Shown here one piece after another: positions 32,581 through 41,777 of a stretch of 42,151 nucleotides of DNA. A program made the position numbers and the translations under genes. Origin of the DNA: an uncultured Bacteroidales bacterium (GTDB lineage: Bacteria; Bacteroidota; Bacteroidia; Bacteroidales; FEN-979); NCBI GenBank assembly GCA_903926565.1, contig CAIYJU010000050.1:1-42151 (forward strand), written 5' to 3'. Each line of letters begins with the position of its first letter. The first letter of the stretch is position 1. The notes below the pieces were generated by a model. The model did not search any database. It worked only from the letters and a program-made list of their open reading frames with translations, and was not told the DNA's origin.

Positions 32581-34626
32581 ATGAATACGACAAACAGAAC
32601 TTTACTGGTTTTCCTCCTTTTTATATCCATTTCGTTATTGCTTTTAAGTTCATGCAAAAAAAAGGAGGATGTTCCTTCCGATCCGGTTATCACGTCTATG
32701 GATGATCTGAAAGCTCCTGCCGGATTTACTTTCAGTACCAGCCAGGGTGTTGGGATTGAAGTGAGAATGCTTGACAATGAAGATAACCCTGTTCCCGGGA
32801 TGCGTGTTGATGTTTACACTTCCGACCCGGAAGACGGGGGCCGTTTAATGGTAGCAGGGATAACAGACGGGCAGGGCTACTATAAGGTAGATTATCGTAT
32901 TCCGGCATACCAGAAAAGTGTGGTTGTCGGCACACGTGCCATTGGTTTTCCGAACAGGACAACCGTCAATGTGACTGCCGGCCAGATCCGTTGTACCCTT
33001 GGCGGGAAAACCACGCCCTCCCGATACAAAAGTGGTGAAGCATTCTTCAAAAGTACTAACGCCGTGTATAAACCAATGGGAACCTACAACAGCCTGGGTG
33101 TGCCCAATTACCTTACGCCACAGAATGATGCCATCAATGCCGCCATGATCAACGACATCAATTCGACTCTGCCTGAATATCTGTCTGCCCCGACCAACCG
33201 TCCCGACTATTTTCTTGCCGCCAACCAGCACAATCTTACGCTCAGCCAGGCGTGCAATGTATGGGTGACGTTTGTGCACGAAGGCGCCGGGTATAAAAAT
33301 GTTCTGGGGTATTATAAATATAATGCAAACAATCCGCCGGCCACACCCAATAATATTGATACCGTGCACATCATTTTCCCGAACGTATCTTTCAATAATT
33401 CAGGTGGGGGATTAAACTCAGGCAACCGCGTGTACCTTGGACAGTTTGCCCCGGGCACGACACTGGCCTGGATGCTGATTGCCGATGGTTTCAGGAACGG
33501 GACTGTCACCAACGGCAACTGGGTAGTGTATTCCGATAACCAGCTGAACCCTGAAGCTGCGGCAAATAAAAAACAGCACACCATTTTTCTGAACGACATC
33601 GGCCGTGGAAAATTCCTGCTTAGCTTTGAAGATATCAGGCGTGATGGCAGCAGCGATAATGATTTTAATGATGCGATTTTTTATGTGTCAGCTGATCCCA
33701 TCCAGTCAGTCAATACGAGCAACATCCCTATGCCGAACTATACACAAACCGATTCCGACGGAGATGGCATTTCCAATGCTTTTGACGACTACCCGGATGA
33801 TCCCGCCAAAGCATTCAACAACTTCTATCCATCGGAAAACTACAATGGTACGCTTTCATTTGAAGACCTTTGGCCGGGTAAGGGTGACTATGACATGAAC
33901 GATGTGGTGGTCGATTATAATTTCAACCAGGTAACCAACGGCACGAACAAGGTGGTATCCATTGCAGGAGCATTGACCCTCAGGGCGATGGGTGCAGGAT
34001 ACAGGAATGGTTTCGGGCTCCAGTTGCCCATTTCACCAAACCAGGTTACCAGTGCGACAGGAATGCATATGACGGAAAATTACATTACGAATTCAGCCAA
34101 CGGAACCGAAGCCGGTCAGTCGAAAGCCACAATTATTGTTTTTGACAATGGATACACCGTTCTTGAAAAACCTGCATCCGATCCGTTTACCGGGGTGAAC
34201 ACCTCTGTTGGTTGCACCTACGTGGCCCCGGTCACGATTAATATTAATGTATCACTCAGCGCCCCGGTCGCTCTGAGTGTGCTCGGTACACCACCTTACA
34301 ATCCGTTTGTGATTGCCAATAAAACCCGTGGCCGCGAAATTCACCTTGTCAATAAAGCGCCGACCGATCTGGCCGATCCCGCTTTCTTCGGTACAGGTGA
34401 TGATTCAAGCATACCGGGCGGCAGCCGGTATTATACCACATCCAATAACCTTCCCTGGGCTTTTGATATTATTGATCAGTTTGATTACCCGATCGAAAAG
34501 AGACCGATACTGGAAGGATATACGAAATTTGCTCCATGGACAGTGAGTGGCGGGGCTGTCAATTATGATTGGTTTGTACCAAACCCGGGTTATCGGAACA
34601 GTCAGTATATTTTTTCTGCTCCCTGA
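32581..34626 (+). CDS. LruC/DUF4114-domain surface lipoprotein
   Basis: This 681-residue protein has a lipoprotein signal (FLLFISISLLLLSSCKKKED; Cys lipidated). A carboxypeptidase-like or Ig-like beta domain (GVGIEVRMLDNEDNPVPGMRVDVY, GQGYYKVDYRIPA) comes next. The middle contains DUF4114-type sequence (VTFVHEGAGYKNVLGYYKYN, LLSFEDIRRDGSSDNDFNDA) with Asp-rich runs that may bind calcium. The C-terminal half is an LruC-like domain (DUF4842): TDSDGDGISNAFDDYPDDP, GTLSFEDLWPGKGDYDMNDVVVDY, MGAGYRNGFGLQLP, GREIHLVNKAPTDLAD. DSDGDGISNAFDDYPDD is a thrombospondin type 3-like calcium loop. The open frame begins at 32551, but 32581 gives the cleanest signal sequence. A strong terminator follows. Probably outer-membrane or surface anchored; function unknown. 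Confidence 0.88.
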   Translation: MNTTNRTLLVFLLFISISLLLLSSCKKKEDVPSDPVITSMDDLKAPAGFTFSTSQGVGIEVRMLDNEDNPVPGMRVDVYTSDPEDGGRLMVAGITDGQGYYKVDYRIPAYQKSVVVGTRAIGFPNRTTVNVTAGQIRCTLGGKTTPSRYKSGEAFFKSTNAVYKPMGTYNSLGVPNYLTPQNDAINAAMINDINSTLPEYLSAPTNRPDYFLAANQHNLTLSQACNVWVTFVHEGAGYKNVLGYYKYNANNPPATPNNIDTVHIIFPNVSFNNSGGGLNSGNRVYLGQFAPGTTLAWMLIADGFRNGTVTNGNWVVYSDNQLNPEAAANKKQHTIFLNDIGRGKFLLSFEDIRRDGSSDNDFNDAIFYVSADPIQSVNTSNIPMPNYTQTDSDGDGISNAFDDYPDDPAKAFNNFYPSENYNGTLSFEDLWPGKGDYDMNDVVVDYNFNQVTNGTNKVVSIAGALTLRAMGAGYRNGFGLQLPISPNQVTSATGMHMTENYITNSANGTEAGQSKATIIVFDNGYTVLEKPASDPFTGVNTSVGCTYVAPVTININVSLSAPVALSVLGTPPYNPFVIANKTRGREIHLVNKAPTDLADPAFFGTGDDSSIPGGSRYYTTSNNLPWAFDIIDQFDYPIEKRPILEGYTKFAPWTVSGGAVNYDWFVPNPGYRNSQYIFSAP

Positions 34627-34697
34627 TTTGATGTAATCCGGCAAATAAATGAAGACTTGCCAACGGCAATAACCTATTGTAATTTAATTTTCAAACG

Positions 34698-34740
34698 AAC
34701 TCCGCGATGGGTGATCAATCACTTTCGCGGAGTTTTTTTT
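34698..34740 (+). terminator. Strong Rho-independent terminator after the LruC gene
   Basis: AACTCCGCG (34698-34706) pairs perfectly with CGCGGAGTT (34726-34734), with extra pairing of GTGAT/ATCAC in the loop, followed by a run of eight T including the stem end. Confidence 0.88.
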
Positions 34741-34754
34741 ATTAAAATTTGTCG

Positions 34755-34762
34755 TATGTTTG
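34755..34762 (+). promoter_or_regulatory. -7 promoter box for the GT14-like gene
   Basis: TATGTTTG matches TAnnTTTG and lies 21 bases before the ATG at 34784. It overlaps the TTG at 34760 that opens the frame, which argues against that codon as the start. Confidence 0.5.
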
Positions 34763-34783
34763 GCGAGTTTTTCAGATTATTTT

Positions 34784-35662
34784 ATGCCTGTTCCCTGGGA
34801 TGAACTAAAGTTGGTCGTTCTCATCACAGCCCATAAGAATATCGGGCAGCTTCTCCGTCTGATCAGTGCCATCAGTCATCCACAGGTAATCATCTATGTC
34901 CATCTTGATAAAAAAAGCGCCATTGATGGCTCCATGCTTCCGGTCCATGTAAGGATTGTGAAAAAAAGGGTTGAAGTTACATGGAGATTGTTCAGCCAGG
35001 TACAGGCGATCATCAACTCCATGATTGAAATCGTCCGTAATGAAGCGAAGTTTGACTATCTGACCCTTATCAGCGGGCAGGATTACCCGATTGTGCCCAT
35101 GGAGGCGGTTCTTGGTTTGCTTGCTGAACAGGCCGGTTCCGAGTTCATTCACCATGTGCCGCTTGACCAGACAGGATGGAACAAGGCAAGGATCCGGTTC
35201 GAGCGTTTCTATTTTCAATCGTATTCCAACCCGCTGATCCGGCTGGGAGGGAGCCTGATCACATTTGTCAGCGATAAGCTGAGGTTGAAAAGAAGGTTTC
35301 ACAAAGGGTTGCGTCCATGGGGCGGTTCAGCCTGGTGGACACTGACCCGTCCCTGTGTACAACATATTATCAACCTGTTGGAGACGGACCAGGCACTGGT
35401 CAATTTCATGATGAAGACGATTCATCCTGATGAGATCATATTCCAGACCATCATTATGAATTCCCCTTTTGCTGATAATGCAGTCAGCGAGAACTTTCGT
35501 TATATGGAATGGGTCAGCGGGAATCCAAATCCCAACATACTGACCAGGGGGGATTTTTCAAAGATCGTGGCTGGTCCGCATCATTTCGCAAGGAAATTTG
35601 ATCCGGGCATAGATGAAGAAATCCTTGATATGCTTGACGATTACCGGAACCGGAGCCGGTAA
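34784..35662 (+). CDS. GT14-like (Core-2/I-branching type) glycosyltransferase
   Basis: This 292-residue protein resembles the beta-1,6-N-acetylglucosaminyltransferase/xylosyltransferase family (GT14) in its bacterial form: VVLITAHKNIGQLLRLI at the N-terminus, YVHLDKKSA, FDYLTLISGQDYPI, the central GLRPWGGSAWWTLTR, and the late HPDEIIFQTIIMNSPF with the catalytic-type Glu. It has no membrane segment. Bacterial members decorate capsule or lipopolysaccharide. It is expressed from its own promoter between a terminator upstream and the convergent YdcF gene, whose 3' end overlaps it by 22 bp. Confidence 0.85.
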   Translation: MPVPWDELKLVVLITAHKNIGQLLRLISAISHPQVIIYVHLDKKSAIDGSMLPVHVRIVKKRVEVTWRLFSQVQAIINSMIEIVRNEAKFDYLTLISGQDYPIVPMEAVLGLLAEQAGSEFIHHVPLDQTGWNKARIRFERFYFQSYSNPLIRLGGSLITFVSDKLRLKRRFHKGLRPWGGSAWWTLTRPCVQHIINLLETDQALVNFMMKTIHPDEIIFQTIIMNSPFADNAVSENFRYMEWVSGNPNPNILTRGDFSKIVAGPHHFARKFDPGIDEEILDMLDDYRNRSR

Positions 35663-36420
35663 CCCCATAACCCGATGAACTCGCGCGCAGCCCGGCTGCT
35701 GTTCTCCAATGCTTCGGCATCGGGGACAAAATTAAGTAGCGAGAATGCCGAAGGGGTGACTTCATAATCGGTTGGAGCCGGGATTACCTTCAATCCTGAA
35801 CGGGTGAAGAGCCAGTATGCCCGCTTCATATGAAGGGCTGATGTTACGAGCAGTATTGACTTCCCTGGTGATTTCCCGATCAGGTTCTTAACTTCCTCAA
35901 GGTTTTCGACCGTATTCCTGCTTGTTGCACCTGCGATGATGTTCCGTTCAGGGATGCCAAGGGTTATCAGGAATATTTTCATGCCTGATACTGAGGGAAT
36001 TCCCTGTTTCACCGGATCTGCGCCACCGCTGAGGATAATTTGCCGGGATTTCCCTGCTTTATAAAGTTGAGCAGCGAATAGTTCCCGGTCGGCAGCCCTG
36101 TTCAGATCGATGGGGGGAAAAACATGCCCTGAATAGCCACTGATGCCGCCCCCAAGTACCACGATGGCATCTGCATTGGGATAGGCAGAAGGTGGCTGGT
36201 ATGGGAAAGCAGTTTCGAGCCGGCTGCGGATAAAATTACTCCATGCAGGTGTACTCCACAACCATAACCAGGATACTGACAGAAACAACAGGCTCATCGC
36301 CATTCTTTTCTTTCCACGCAAAAACAGAAAGAACGACAGCATCAGACCCGTCAGGGTTAAGCCCAATGGCATCATGAACTGGGATATTGCCTTGTAAAGG
36401 ATGAAAGAAGTATCGGACAT
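35641..36420 (-). CDS. YdcF/ElyC-family membrane protein (DUF218)
   Basis: This 259-residue protein has two N-terminal transmembrane segments (about 12-32 and 38-56) and a C-terminal DUF218 domain: DAIVVLGGGISGYSGHVFPP, RADRE-type helix, ILSGGADPVKQGIP, the NTVENLEEVKNLI motif, ILLVTSALHMKRAYWLF and a final EFIGLWGYRLRFR. ElyC and SanA of this family affect envelope polysaccharide or peptidoglycan metabolism. It is 3 bp downstream of the hybrid kinase gene, so the two form a unit. Its 3' end overlaps the GT14-like gene convergently by 22 bp. Confidence 0.88.
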   Translation of the reverse strand: MSDTSFILYKAISQFMMPLGLTLTGLMLSFFLFLRGKKRMAMSLLFLSVSWLWLWSTPAWSNFIRSRLETAFPYQPPSAYPNADAIVVLGGGISGYSGHVFPPIDLNRAADRELFAAQLYKAGKSRQIILSGGADPVKQGIPSVSGMKIFLITLGIPERNIIAGATSRNTVENLEEVKNLIGKSPGKSILLVTSALHMKRAYWLFTRSGLKVIPAPTDYEVTPSAFSLLNFVPDAEALENSSRAAREFIGLWGYRLRFR

Positions 36421-36423
36421 GGT

Positions 36424-38397
36424 TTACTCCTGGATTTTTTTCTGCAACTGTTTCACCAGTTCCGGAAAGTAACGGATAAAAGTATTGATCATTTCAAACA
36501 ATTCAGGCGTTTCCACGTAGAGTTCCGGAGTGTCCTTTCCTATTACCCCGATCCTGTTAATATCGACGATGAGCTCCCGCAAAAGGCTGGTTGAGAAGGA
36601 GCCAATAGCACCTTTTATTTTATGGGAATGGGCTTCAATGGCAATAATATCACGGTTTTGTGCAGCAATTTTCAAGTCATTGACATACGTCGGCATCACT
36701 TCAAGAAATTTCCTGATCAGATCTTCAATCATTTTTGGATCGTTGTTAAATATTTTTGCCAGGGGCATAATATCTGCCAACTCGACCGGGTCGGGTTTTA
36801 ATGAAATGACCGATATGATCTTTTCGAAGAGTTCGTCTTCGTCGATGGGTTTTGACACATAGCCCTGCATCCCGGCCTGCTCGCAGCGTTCGATGACGCC
36901 AACGAGCACATTGGCAGTGAGAGCGAGGATCGGGGTATCCAAACCAAGTTCCTTGCGGATGATTGTGGTTGCGGTTATTCCATCCATCACAGGCATCTGA
37001 AGGTCCATGAGGATCAGGTCGAAGGACTCCTTGCGAAGACGGTCGACGGCTTGTTCCCCGTTTTCGGAAATTTGAATTTCGGCGCCCCATTTTTCGAGGA
37101 TTGCCTGGGCGATGAACTGGTTGAATTTATTGTCTTCCACCAACAATACCTGAACTCCGTTCAGCGCTTGTTCTGTATTTGATTTGGGTTCGGCGATAAG
37201 TTTTTCCAGCGGTTTTTCGCCGTATCCGAGCCCGATGGAGAAAAAGAACCTGCTCCCCAGATCTTTTGTGCTTTCCAATTCCAGCTTCCCGTCCATCAGC
37301 TCAACAAGTTGCTTGCTGATGGCAAGCCCGAGACCGATTCCGCCGTAATTCCGGGTTATGCTCTCGTCTTCCTGCTCAAAACTGTTGAAAATTTTAAGCT
37401 GGTTTTCAGGGCTGATGCCAATTCCCGTGTCTTCAACCGAAAAGCGGATGCGTTCGGCATTCTCTCCGGCACCCAGTTGTTCCACTTTTACCTCAACGTT
37501 GCCTTCGACTGTAAATTTGATGGCGTTGCTGACCAGGTTATTCAGAATTTGCAGCAGCCGTAAAGGATCTCCTTTGTGATATTTGGTGATTTTGGGATCG
37601 ATCGTGTAAACAAATTTGAGACCTTTGTCTTCAGCCCTTAACTCATTTCCATCGTAAACCTTCCTGATGAGTTCATGGATGCTGAAACTGGAATTTGACA
37701 ACTCGAACTGGCCTGATTCAATTTTCGAAAAATCGAGGATGTCATTAACGATGCCCAGTAAATTTTCGGATGATGCTTTCAGGGTGTTGAGCAGCCTGAG
37801 TTGAGAAGGATCAATATGTGAATCGAGCAACAACCTGACCATGCCGATGATGGCGTTCATCGGTGTACGTATTTCATGGCTCATGTTAGCCAGAAACCTG
37901 GTCTTGGCGGCACTTGCCACCTGGCCATCCTTTATCCGGGTTTCATTGGTAATAATAGTCCGGATTTCGGCGATTGAATCGCAACTTTTTCCAAGGATGG
38001 ATATGATCTGGAGGAATTCCTGCAATTGACCCACGTCAAATGCCTTTTCCCTGGCAAGAACAAGATAACCTGCCGGCAAAACAGAAAAAAGGTACCAGTG
38101 AAGGCCATTGATCTCCTGGTGGAAACTCAGATCCTCAGATGGAATCCGGGATTTCAGATCAGCCCATTTGTTTTTTATTGAACTAAGAAACTGATCATCC
38201 GATGAGATTGAAGGCCAAAGAACATTTATAATTCCATGTTCATCACTGGCAAGCATTGCCCTGCTGCAGTTAAATTCACTGATCAACAGGGGAAGGGTGC
38301 GACTAAAAAAAACGGGTAAACCATTTACGGCATCTCCCTTTTGAAGACAGGCGGAAACGGCCATATGATAAAATTTGTGATCTTTGATCTCACCCAT
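36424..38397 (-). CDS. Soluble hybrid histidine kinase with receiver and Hpt domains
   Basis: This 657-residue BarA-like tripartite kinase lacks membrane segments. Domains in order: an N-terminal GAF-like sensor (about 10-150), HisKA with His174 ([19 protein letters not shown]), HATPase (about 280-392; N box [11 protein letters not shown]1 DTGIGI, G2 GGIGLGLAI), a receiver with Asp465 ([13 protein letters not shown]) and Lys516 (VSKPID), and an Hpt domain with His592 in [10 protein letters not shown]. Phosphate can therefore pass H-D-H within one protein and on to an external receiver; the divergent receiver-only protein at 38521 is the obvious candidate. It is co-transcribed with the YdcF gene and lies beside an exopolysaccharide locus, so control of envelope glycans is plausible but inferred. 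Confidence 0.92.
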   Translation of the reverse strand: MGEIKDHKFYHMAVSACLQKGDAVNGLPVFFSRTLPLLISEFNCSRAMLASDEHGIINVLWPSISSDDQFLSSIKNKWADLKSRIPSEDLSFHQEINGLHWYLFSVLPAGYLVLAREKAFDVGQLQEFLQIISILGKSCDSIAEIRTIITNETRIKDGQVASAAKTRFLANMSHEIRTPMNAIIGMVRLLLDSHIDPSQLRLLNTLKASSENLLGIVNDILDFSKIESGQFELSNSSFSIHELIRKVYDGNELRAEDKGLKFVYTIDPKITKYHKGDPLRLLQILNNLVSNAIKFTVEGNVEVKVEQLGAGENAERIRFSVEDTGIGISPENQLKIFNSFEQEDESITRNYGGIGLGLAISKQLVELMDGKLELESTKDLGSRFFFSIGLGYGEKPLEKLIAEPKSNTEQALNGVQVLLVEDNKFNQFIAQAILEKWGAEIQISENGEQAVDRLRKESFDLILMDLQMPVMDGITATTIIRKELGLDTPILALTANVLVGVIERCEQAGMQGYVSKPIDEDELFEKIISVISLKPDPVELADIMPLAKIFNNDPKMIEDLIRKFLEVMPTYVNDLKIAAQNRDIIAIEAHSHKIKGAIGSFSTSLLRELIVDINRIGVIGKDTPELYVETPELFEMINTFIRYFPELVKQLQKKIQE

Positions 38398-38452
38398 ATC
38401 GTTCCGATATATAAATTATGTAATGCTGAAAATAGTTTTGCAAGAATTAATT

Positions 38453-38460
38453 TAACTTTG
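38453..38460 (+). promoter_or_regulatory. -7 promoter box for the receiver-only gene
   Basis: TAACTTTG matches TAnnTTTG, 60 bases before the start at 38521. Transcription from it would run through the opposing box at 38477-38484. Confidence 0.45.
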
Positions 38461-38476
38461 TAAAAGATAAATTCAT

Positions 38477-38484
38477 CAAAAATA
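38477..38484 (-). promoter_or_regulatory. -7 promoter box for the hybrid kinase gene
   Basis: On the minus strand this is TATTTTTG, an exact TAnnTTTG match, about 80 bases upstream of the kinase start. It faces the plus-strand box at 38453-38460, so the two transcripts would start within a few bases of each other and overlap. Confidence 0.4.
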
Positions 38485-38520
38485 GATATTATCAGTTAAT
38501 CAGTCAACCAAAATCCGGCC

Positions 38521-38967
38521 ATGTTTATACTTTTAGTTGAAGACGAAGACTTATACGCAAAAATGATCTGGACATTTCTGGAACAGAATGGTTATACGGA
38601 TCTGAAACGTGTTGACAATGCACTGGAGTGCCTTCAGCAGGTACATGTAGACAGGGTGCCCGACATCATCGTGCTTGATTATAACCTGGGGAATCTCGAC
38701 GGTGTATCAACCCTGAAGCAGATCAGGTCCTTCAGGCCTGATCTGAAAGTCATCCTGTTGTCGGGACAGAAAGATGTTAAGGTTGCCGTTCAATCCATCA
38801 AGAAAGGAGCCCGTGAATACATTATAAAAGAAGGTGGCAGGGAATTTGAAAGACTTCTCTCTATTATCAGGGAAATCGAGGCTGAATTGTCCCAAAAGAA
38901 AGAGAGCAAAAAACCCATTGCAAAGCTTTTCAACAAGGTAAAACATTTTCTCATGAACAATGATTGA
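38521..38967 (+). CDS. Receiver-only response regulator
   Basis: This 148-residue protein is a single receiver domain with phospho-acceptor Asp53 (DIIVLDYNLGNLDG), the acidic pair in LVEDED, Ser in ILLSGQKD and Lys in YIIKEGG. A short basic tail (KKESKKPIAKLFNKVKHF) follows with no output domain. Such proteins act by protein contact or as phosphate shuttles. It is divergent from the hybrid histidine kinase across 123 bp, so the two probably work together. The glycosyltransferase gene starts 76 bp downstream. Confidence 0.92.
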   Translation: MFILLVEDEDLYAKMIWTFLEQNGYTDLKRVDNALECLQQVHVDRVPDIIVLDYNLGNLDGVSTLKQIRSFRPDLKVILLSGQKDVKVAVQSIKKGAREYIIKEGGREFERLLSIIREIEAELSQKKESKKPIAKLFNKVKHFLMNND

Positions 38968-39043
38968 TATTGAATTACTTTTTTTTTTAATGTATATTCG
39001 CATTCACGATTGTTGATTCCGCTCACCTTGTTCCTTATTTCTA

Positions 39044-40036
39044 ATGAAAACTGTATTTTTTTTTCGCAGGGCGAATGCAGCATGGCATCACAGCATTGAA
39101 GAGTTGTTCGACACAATTATCAATGCATTGCCTGCGCGTGTGACATCCTCGAGGTATGTCATGCCAAGGAACAGTACCGGCTTGTGGAACAGGATTTACA
39201 ATACCATCGATTCAGTTTCTCACCAGGGTGATGTTAACCATATTACCGGGGATGTGCATTACATCGCTGCTTTCATGAAAAAGCGAAAGACCATTCTGAC
39301 GATACATGACATGCGGATCCTGTTATCGGGCAGCAGGTTGAAAATAGCTGTAATCAAGTTCTTCTGGTTTACCATGCCATCGTGGCGGGTACGGTTTATT
39401 ACGGTCATTTCAGAATTCAGCAAGTTGGAGCTGATAAGGCTTACAGGCATTCCTGCCTCAAAGATTCTCGTGGTTTACGACTGTGTTTCGCGCAACATTC
39501 AACCGGTACCCCGTGAATTCAATGCCGCCAGGCCTGTTATCCTGAATATCGGCACCACTCCCAACAAGAATCTTCACCGGGTAATCCCTGCACTTGAAGG
39601 GCTTGATATCACGCTTGTTATCATCGGCAAACTGAATGAGGAACAGGAGAGGTTGCTGAAGGAGCACCGGATCATTTTTGAGAACTATTTCAACCTGCCG
39701 TACGAGCATGTCCTCGATCATTACAGAAAATCGGATGTTATCCTGTTTGCATCAACCTATGAAGGGTTTGGTTTGCCCATCCTTGAAGCAAACTCCGTCG
39801 GCCGACCGGTTATTGCGGGGAACAACACCTCTCTCCCCGAAGTAGCCGGCAATGCAGCCTTGCTCGTGGATGCCGAAAGCGTTGAAGACATTCGTGGTGC
39901 AGTTGTTCGGATCATCAATGAGCCTGAACTTCGAAATCGTCTGATTCTTAATGGATTCGAAAATGTCAAGCGGTTTCATCCGGAAACGATCGGGGAAGAA
40001 TTTGCTGCTATCTACGAAAAAATAACAAAGAATTAA
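39044..40036 (+). CDS. GT4-type glycosyltransferase
   Basis: This 330-residue GT-B enzyme belongs to glycosyltransferase group 1 (GT4). The C-terminal nucleotide-sugar half shows PVILNIGTTPNKNLHRVI, LVIIGKL, the YRKSDVILFASTYEGFGLPILEA segment with the E-x7-E type donor motif, and GRPVIAGNNTSLPEVAGNAALLVD. The N-terminal acceptor half has VNHITGDVHYIA and KTILTIHDM. Retaining transfer from a nucleotide sugar to a lipid-linked glycan is expected for the family; donor and acceptor cannot be told. It begins the polysaccharide gene run and is separated by only one base from the next gene. Confidence 0.92.
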   Translation: MKTVFFFRRANAAWHHSIEELFDTIINALPARVTSSRYVMPRNSTGLWNRIYNTIDSVSHQGDVNHITGDVHYIAAFMKKRKTILTIHDMRILLSGSRLKIAVIKFFWFTMPSWRVRFITVISEFSKLELIRLTGIPASKILVVYDCVSRNIQPVPREFNAARPVILNIGTTPNKNLHRVIPALEGLDITLVIIGKLNEEQERLLKEHRIIFENYFNLPYEHVLDHYRKSDVILFASTYEGFGLPILEANSVGRPVIAGNNTSLPEVAGNAALLVDAESVEDIRGAVVRIINEPELRNRLILNGFENVKRFHPETIGEEFAAIYEKITKN

Positions 40037-40037
40037 C

Positions 40038-41174
40038 ATGAAGAAGATCCTCTCCTTTACCGATTATTACTGGCCTGGTTACAAAGCCGGCGGGACCATC
40101 CGGGCATTCATGAACCAGGTGGATTACCTGAAGGAAGATTTTGAATTTTTCATCGTTACACGCGATACGGATTACACCGAGACGGTGCCGTACACGGATG
40201 TTGTTAAGAATCAATGGACCCATCCTGAACCGAATGTTCACATTTATTACGTTTCAGCAGACGCCCAAAAAACCGGACTGTTCCGCAAACTGATTGCAGA
40301 GGTGGATCATGATGTCGTTTACATTCATTTGCTGTTCGGGTTCTGGTTTTCAATACTTCCTCTGGTTCTGGCAAAGATCCATGGAAGCAAAACGATCATT
40401 GTAGCCGCGCATGGCGTACTGGGTCATGGCGCGCTTGGCGTGAAACCGGGGAGGAAAAAGGTGTTCCTTTCGGCCATGAAATTGACCGGCTTTTACCGGG
40501 GAACGATTTTTCATTCTGTCACGGATCATGAGACCGTAGATATCCGGACACATATCGGCCCAAAGACAAAGATCAGGGAGGCCCGCGAGCTGCCCCGGAA
40601 GGTCTCAACCGTGCCGGTGCGCGGACAAAAAACAGAAGGGGAACTGAAGATTGTCACCATCGCCCGGATCTCACCGGAAAAAAACCAGTTATTTGCCCTG
40701 GAAATTCTTAAAGGATGTACAAAAAATAAGATTCAATACGACCTTGTCGGACCGGTTCATGATGAGAATTACTGGAGTTTATGCAAAACGGTTATTGAGT
40801 CCATGCCACCGAATGTCAGGGTAACTTACCGTGGAAGTATCAACAGCGAGCTGATCCCGGGGGAGTTGCAACAGTACGATCTGATGTTGCTGCCCACGAC
40901 AGGCGAGAACTTTGGCCATACCATCCTTGAGAGTTTCATGGCCGGATGCCCGGTAATCATCAGCGACCAGACGCCGTGGAAAAAATTGGCACAGGCTGGT
41001 ATCGGCCTGGATATCCCCCTGAAAGATCCGGATGTTTTCCGTGCCGGCATTGAACATTTTGCTGCTCTGGGACCCGTGGATTTTGAAGTTTATTCAGATA
41101 AAGCGTATAAATTTGCCTGGGATTACTGTGCAAACCCTGAGATGCTTGGTGAAAACAGAAACCTTTTCGAGTGA
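40038..41174 (+). CDS. GT4-type glycosyltransferase (second)
   Basis: This 378-residue protein is a group 1 glycosyltransferase. The N-terminal half begins KKILSFTDYYWPGYKAGGTIRAF, a pattern typical of exopolysaccharide GT4 enzymes, with IIVAAHGVLGHGALGVKPGRKK. The C-terminal half has LKIVTIARISPEKNQLFALE, VRVTYRGSINSELIPGELQQY, and LLPTTGENFGHTILESFMAGCPVIIS carrying the E-x7-E region. It follows the first transferase by one base and its stop overlaps the acetyltransferase start (TGATG), so the genes are translationally coupled. Confidence 0.93.
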   Translation: MKKILSFTDYYWPGYKAGGTIRAFMNQVDYLKEDFEFFIVTRDTDYTETVPYTDVVKNQWTHPEPNVHIYYVSADAQKTGLFRKLIAEVDHDVVYIHLLFGFWFSILPLVLAKIHGSKTIIVAAHGVLGHGALGVKPGRKKVFLSAMKLTGFYRGTIFHSVTDHETVDIRTHIGPKTKIREARELPRKVSTVPVRGQKTEGELKIVTIARISPEKNQLFALEILKGCTKNKIQYDLVGPVHDENYWSLCKTVIESMPPNVRVTYRGSINSELIPGELQQYDLMLLPTTGENFGHTILESFMAGCPVIISDQTPWKKLAQAGIGLDIPLKDPDVFRAGIEHFAALGPVDFEVYSDKAYKFAWDYCANPEMLGENRNLFE

Positions 41175-41752
41175 TGATCATGCGCACGGACCTTTCCAAA
41201 TACGACAACAGCAGCTACAACCCGGGTGGCGGAGCCATTAAACGGCTGGCATGGTATTATGTCAACATCATTTTTTTCAAGTCGGCCATTTTTCCCGTCA
41301 GCAGCCTGAAGTGCGCTTTACTTCGTCTTTTCGGCGCCAGGCTCGGAAAGGGTGTCAATATAAAACCCTGCGTAAACATCAAATATCCCTGGAGGCTGAC
41401 CATCGGCGATTACACCTGGATCGGGGAGAATGCATGGATCGACAACCTCGACGATGTGGTTATCGGCAGTCATTGCTGCATCTCGCAGGGGGCGATGCTT
41501 TTGTGCGGGAATCACAATTACCGGAAATCCACGTTCGACCTGGTCACTGGCAAGATCACCCTTGAGGATGGTGCATGGGTCGGGGCTTACAGCATTGTAT
41601 GTCCCGGGGTAACCTGCAAGTCGCATTCGCTTCTGGCCGTACATTCAGTCGCCACCCGTAACCTGGCGGCTTATTCTATCTACCAGGGGAATCCTGCCGT
41701 AAAGGTCAGGGACCGTGTGTTTGAATCTCAACCAGTCGCTGCGCAATCATAG
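41174..41752 (+). CDS. WcaF-like acetyltransferase (left-handed beta helix)
   Basis: This 192-residue protein resembles WcaF, the colanic acid acetyltransferase. It has N-terminal DLSKYDNSSYNPGGGAIKRLAWYYVN and a hydrophobic SAIFPVSSLKCALLRLFG, then hexapeptide repeats (IKYPWRLTIGDYTWIGENAW, DDVVIGSHCCISQGA) with the catalytic-type His in CGNHNY, and GAWVGAYSIVCPGVTCKSH. It should O-acetylate a sugar using acetyl-CoA. The frame opens with a GTG at 41171; the ATG at 41174 overlaps the previous stop by one base and is preferred, with MRTDLSK at 41180 as an alternative. Confidence 0.9.
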   Translation: MIMRTDLSKYDNSSYNPGGGAIKRLAWYYVNIIFFKSAIFPVSSLKCALLRLFGARLGKGVNIKPCVNIKYPWRLTIGDYTWIGENAWIDNLDDVVIGSHCCISQGAMLLCGNHNYRKSTFDLVTGKITLEDGAWVGAYSIVCPGVTCKSHSLLAVHSVATRNLAAYSIYQGNPAVKVRDRVFESQPVAAQS

Positions 41753-41777
41753 AACCAGAGACACATATCTTTCAAGT

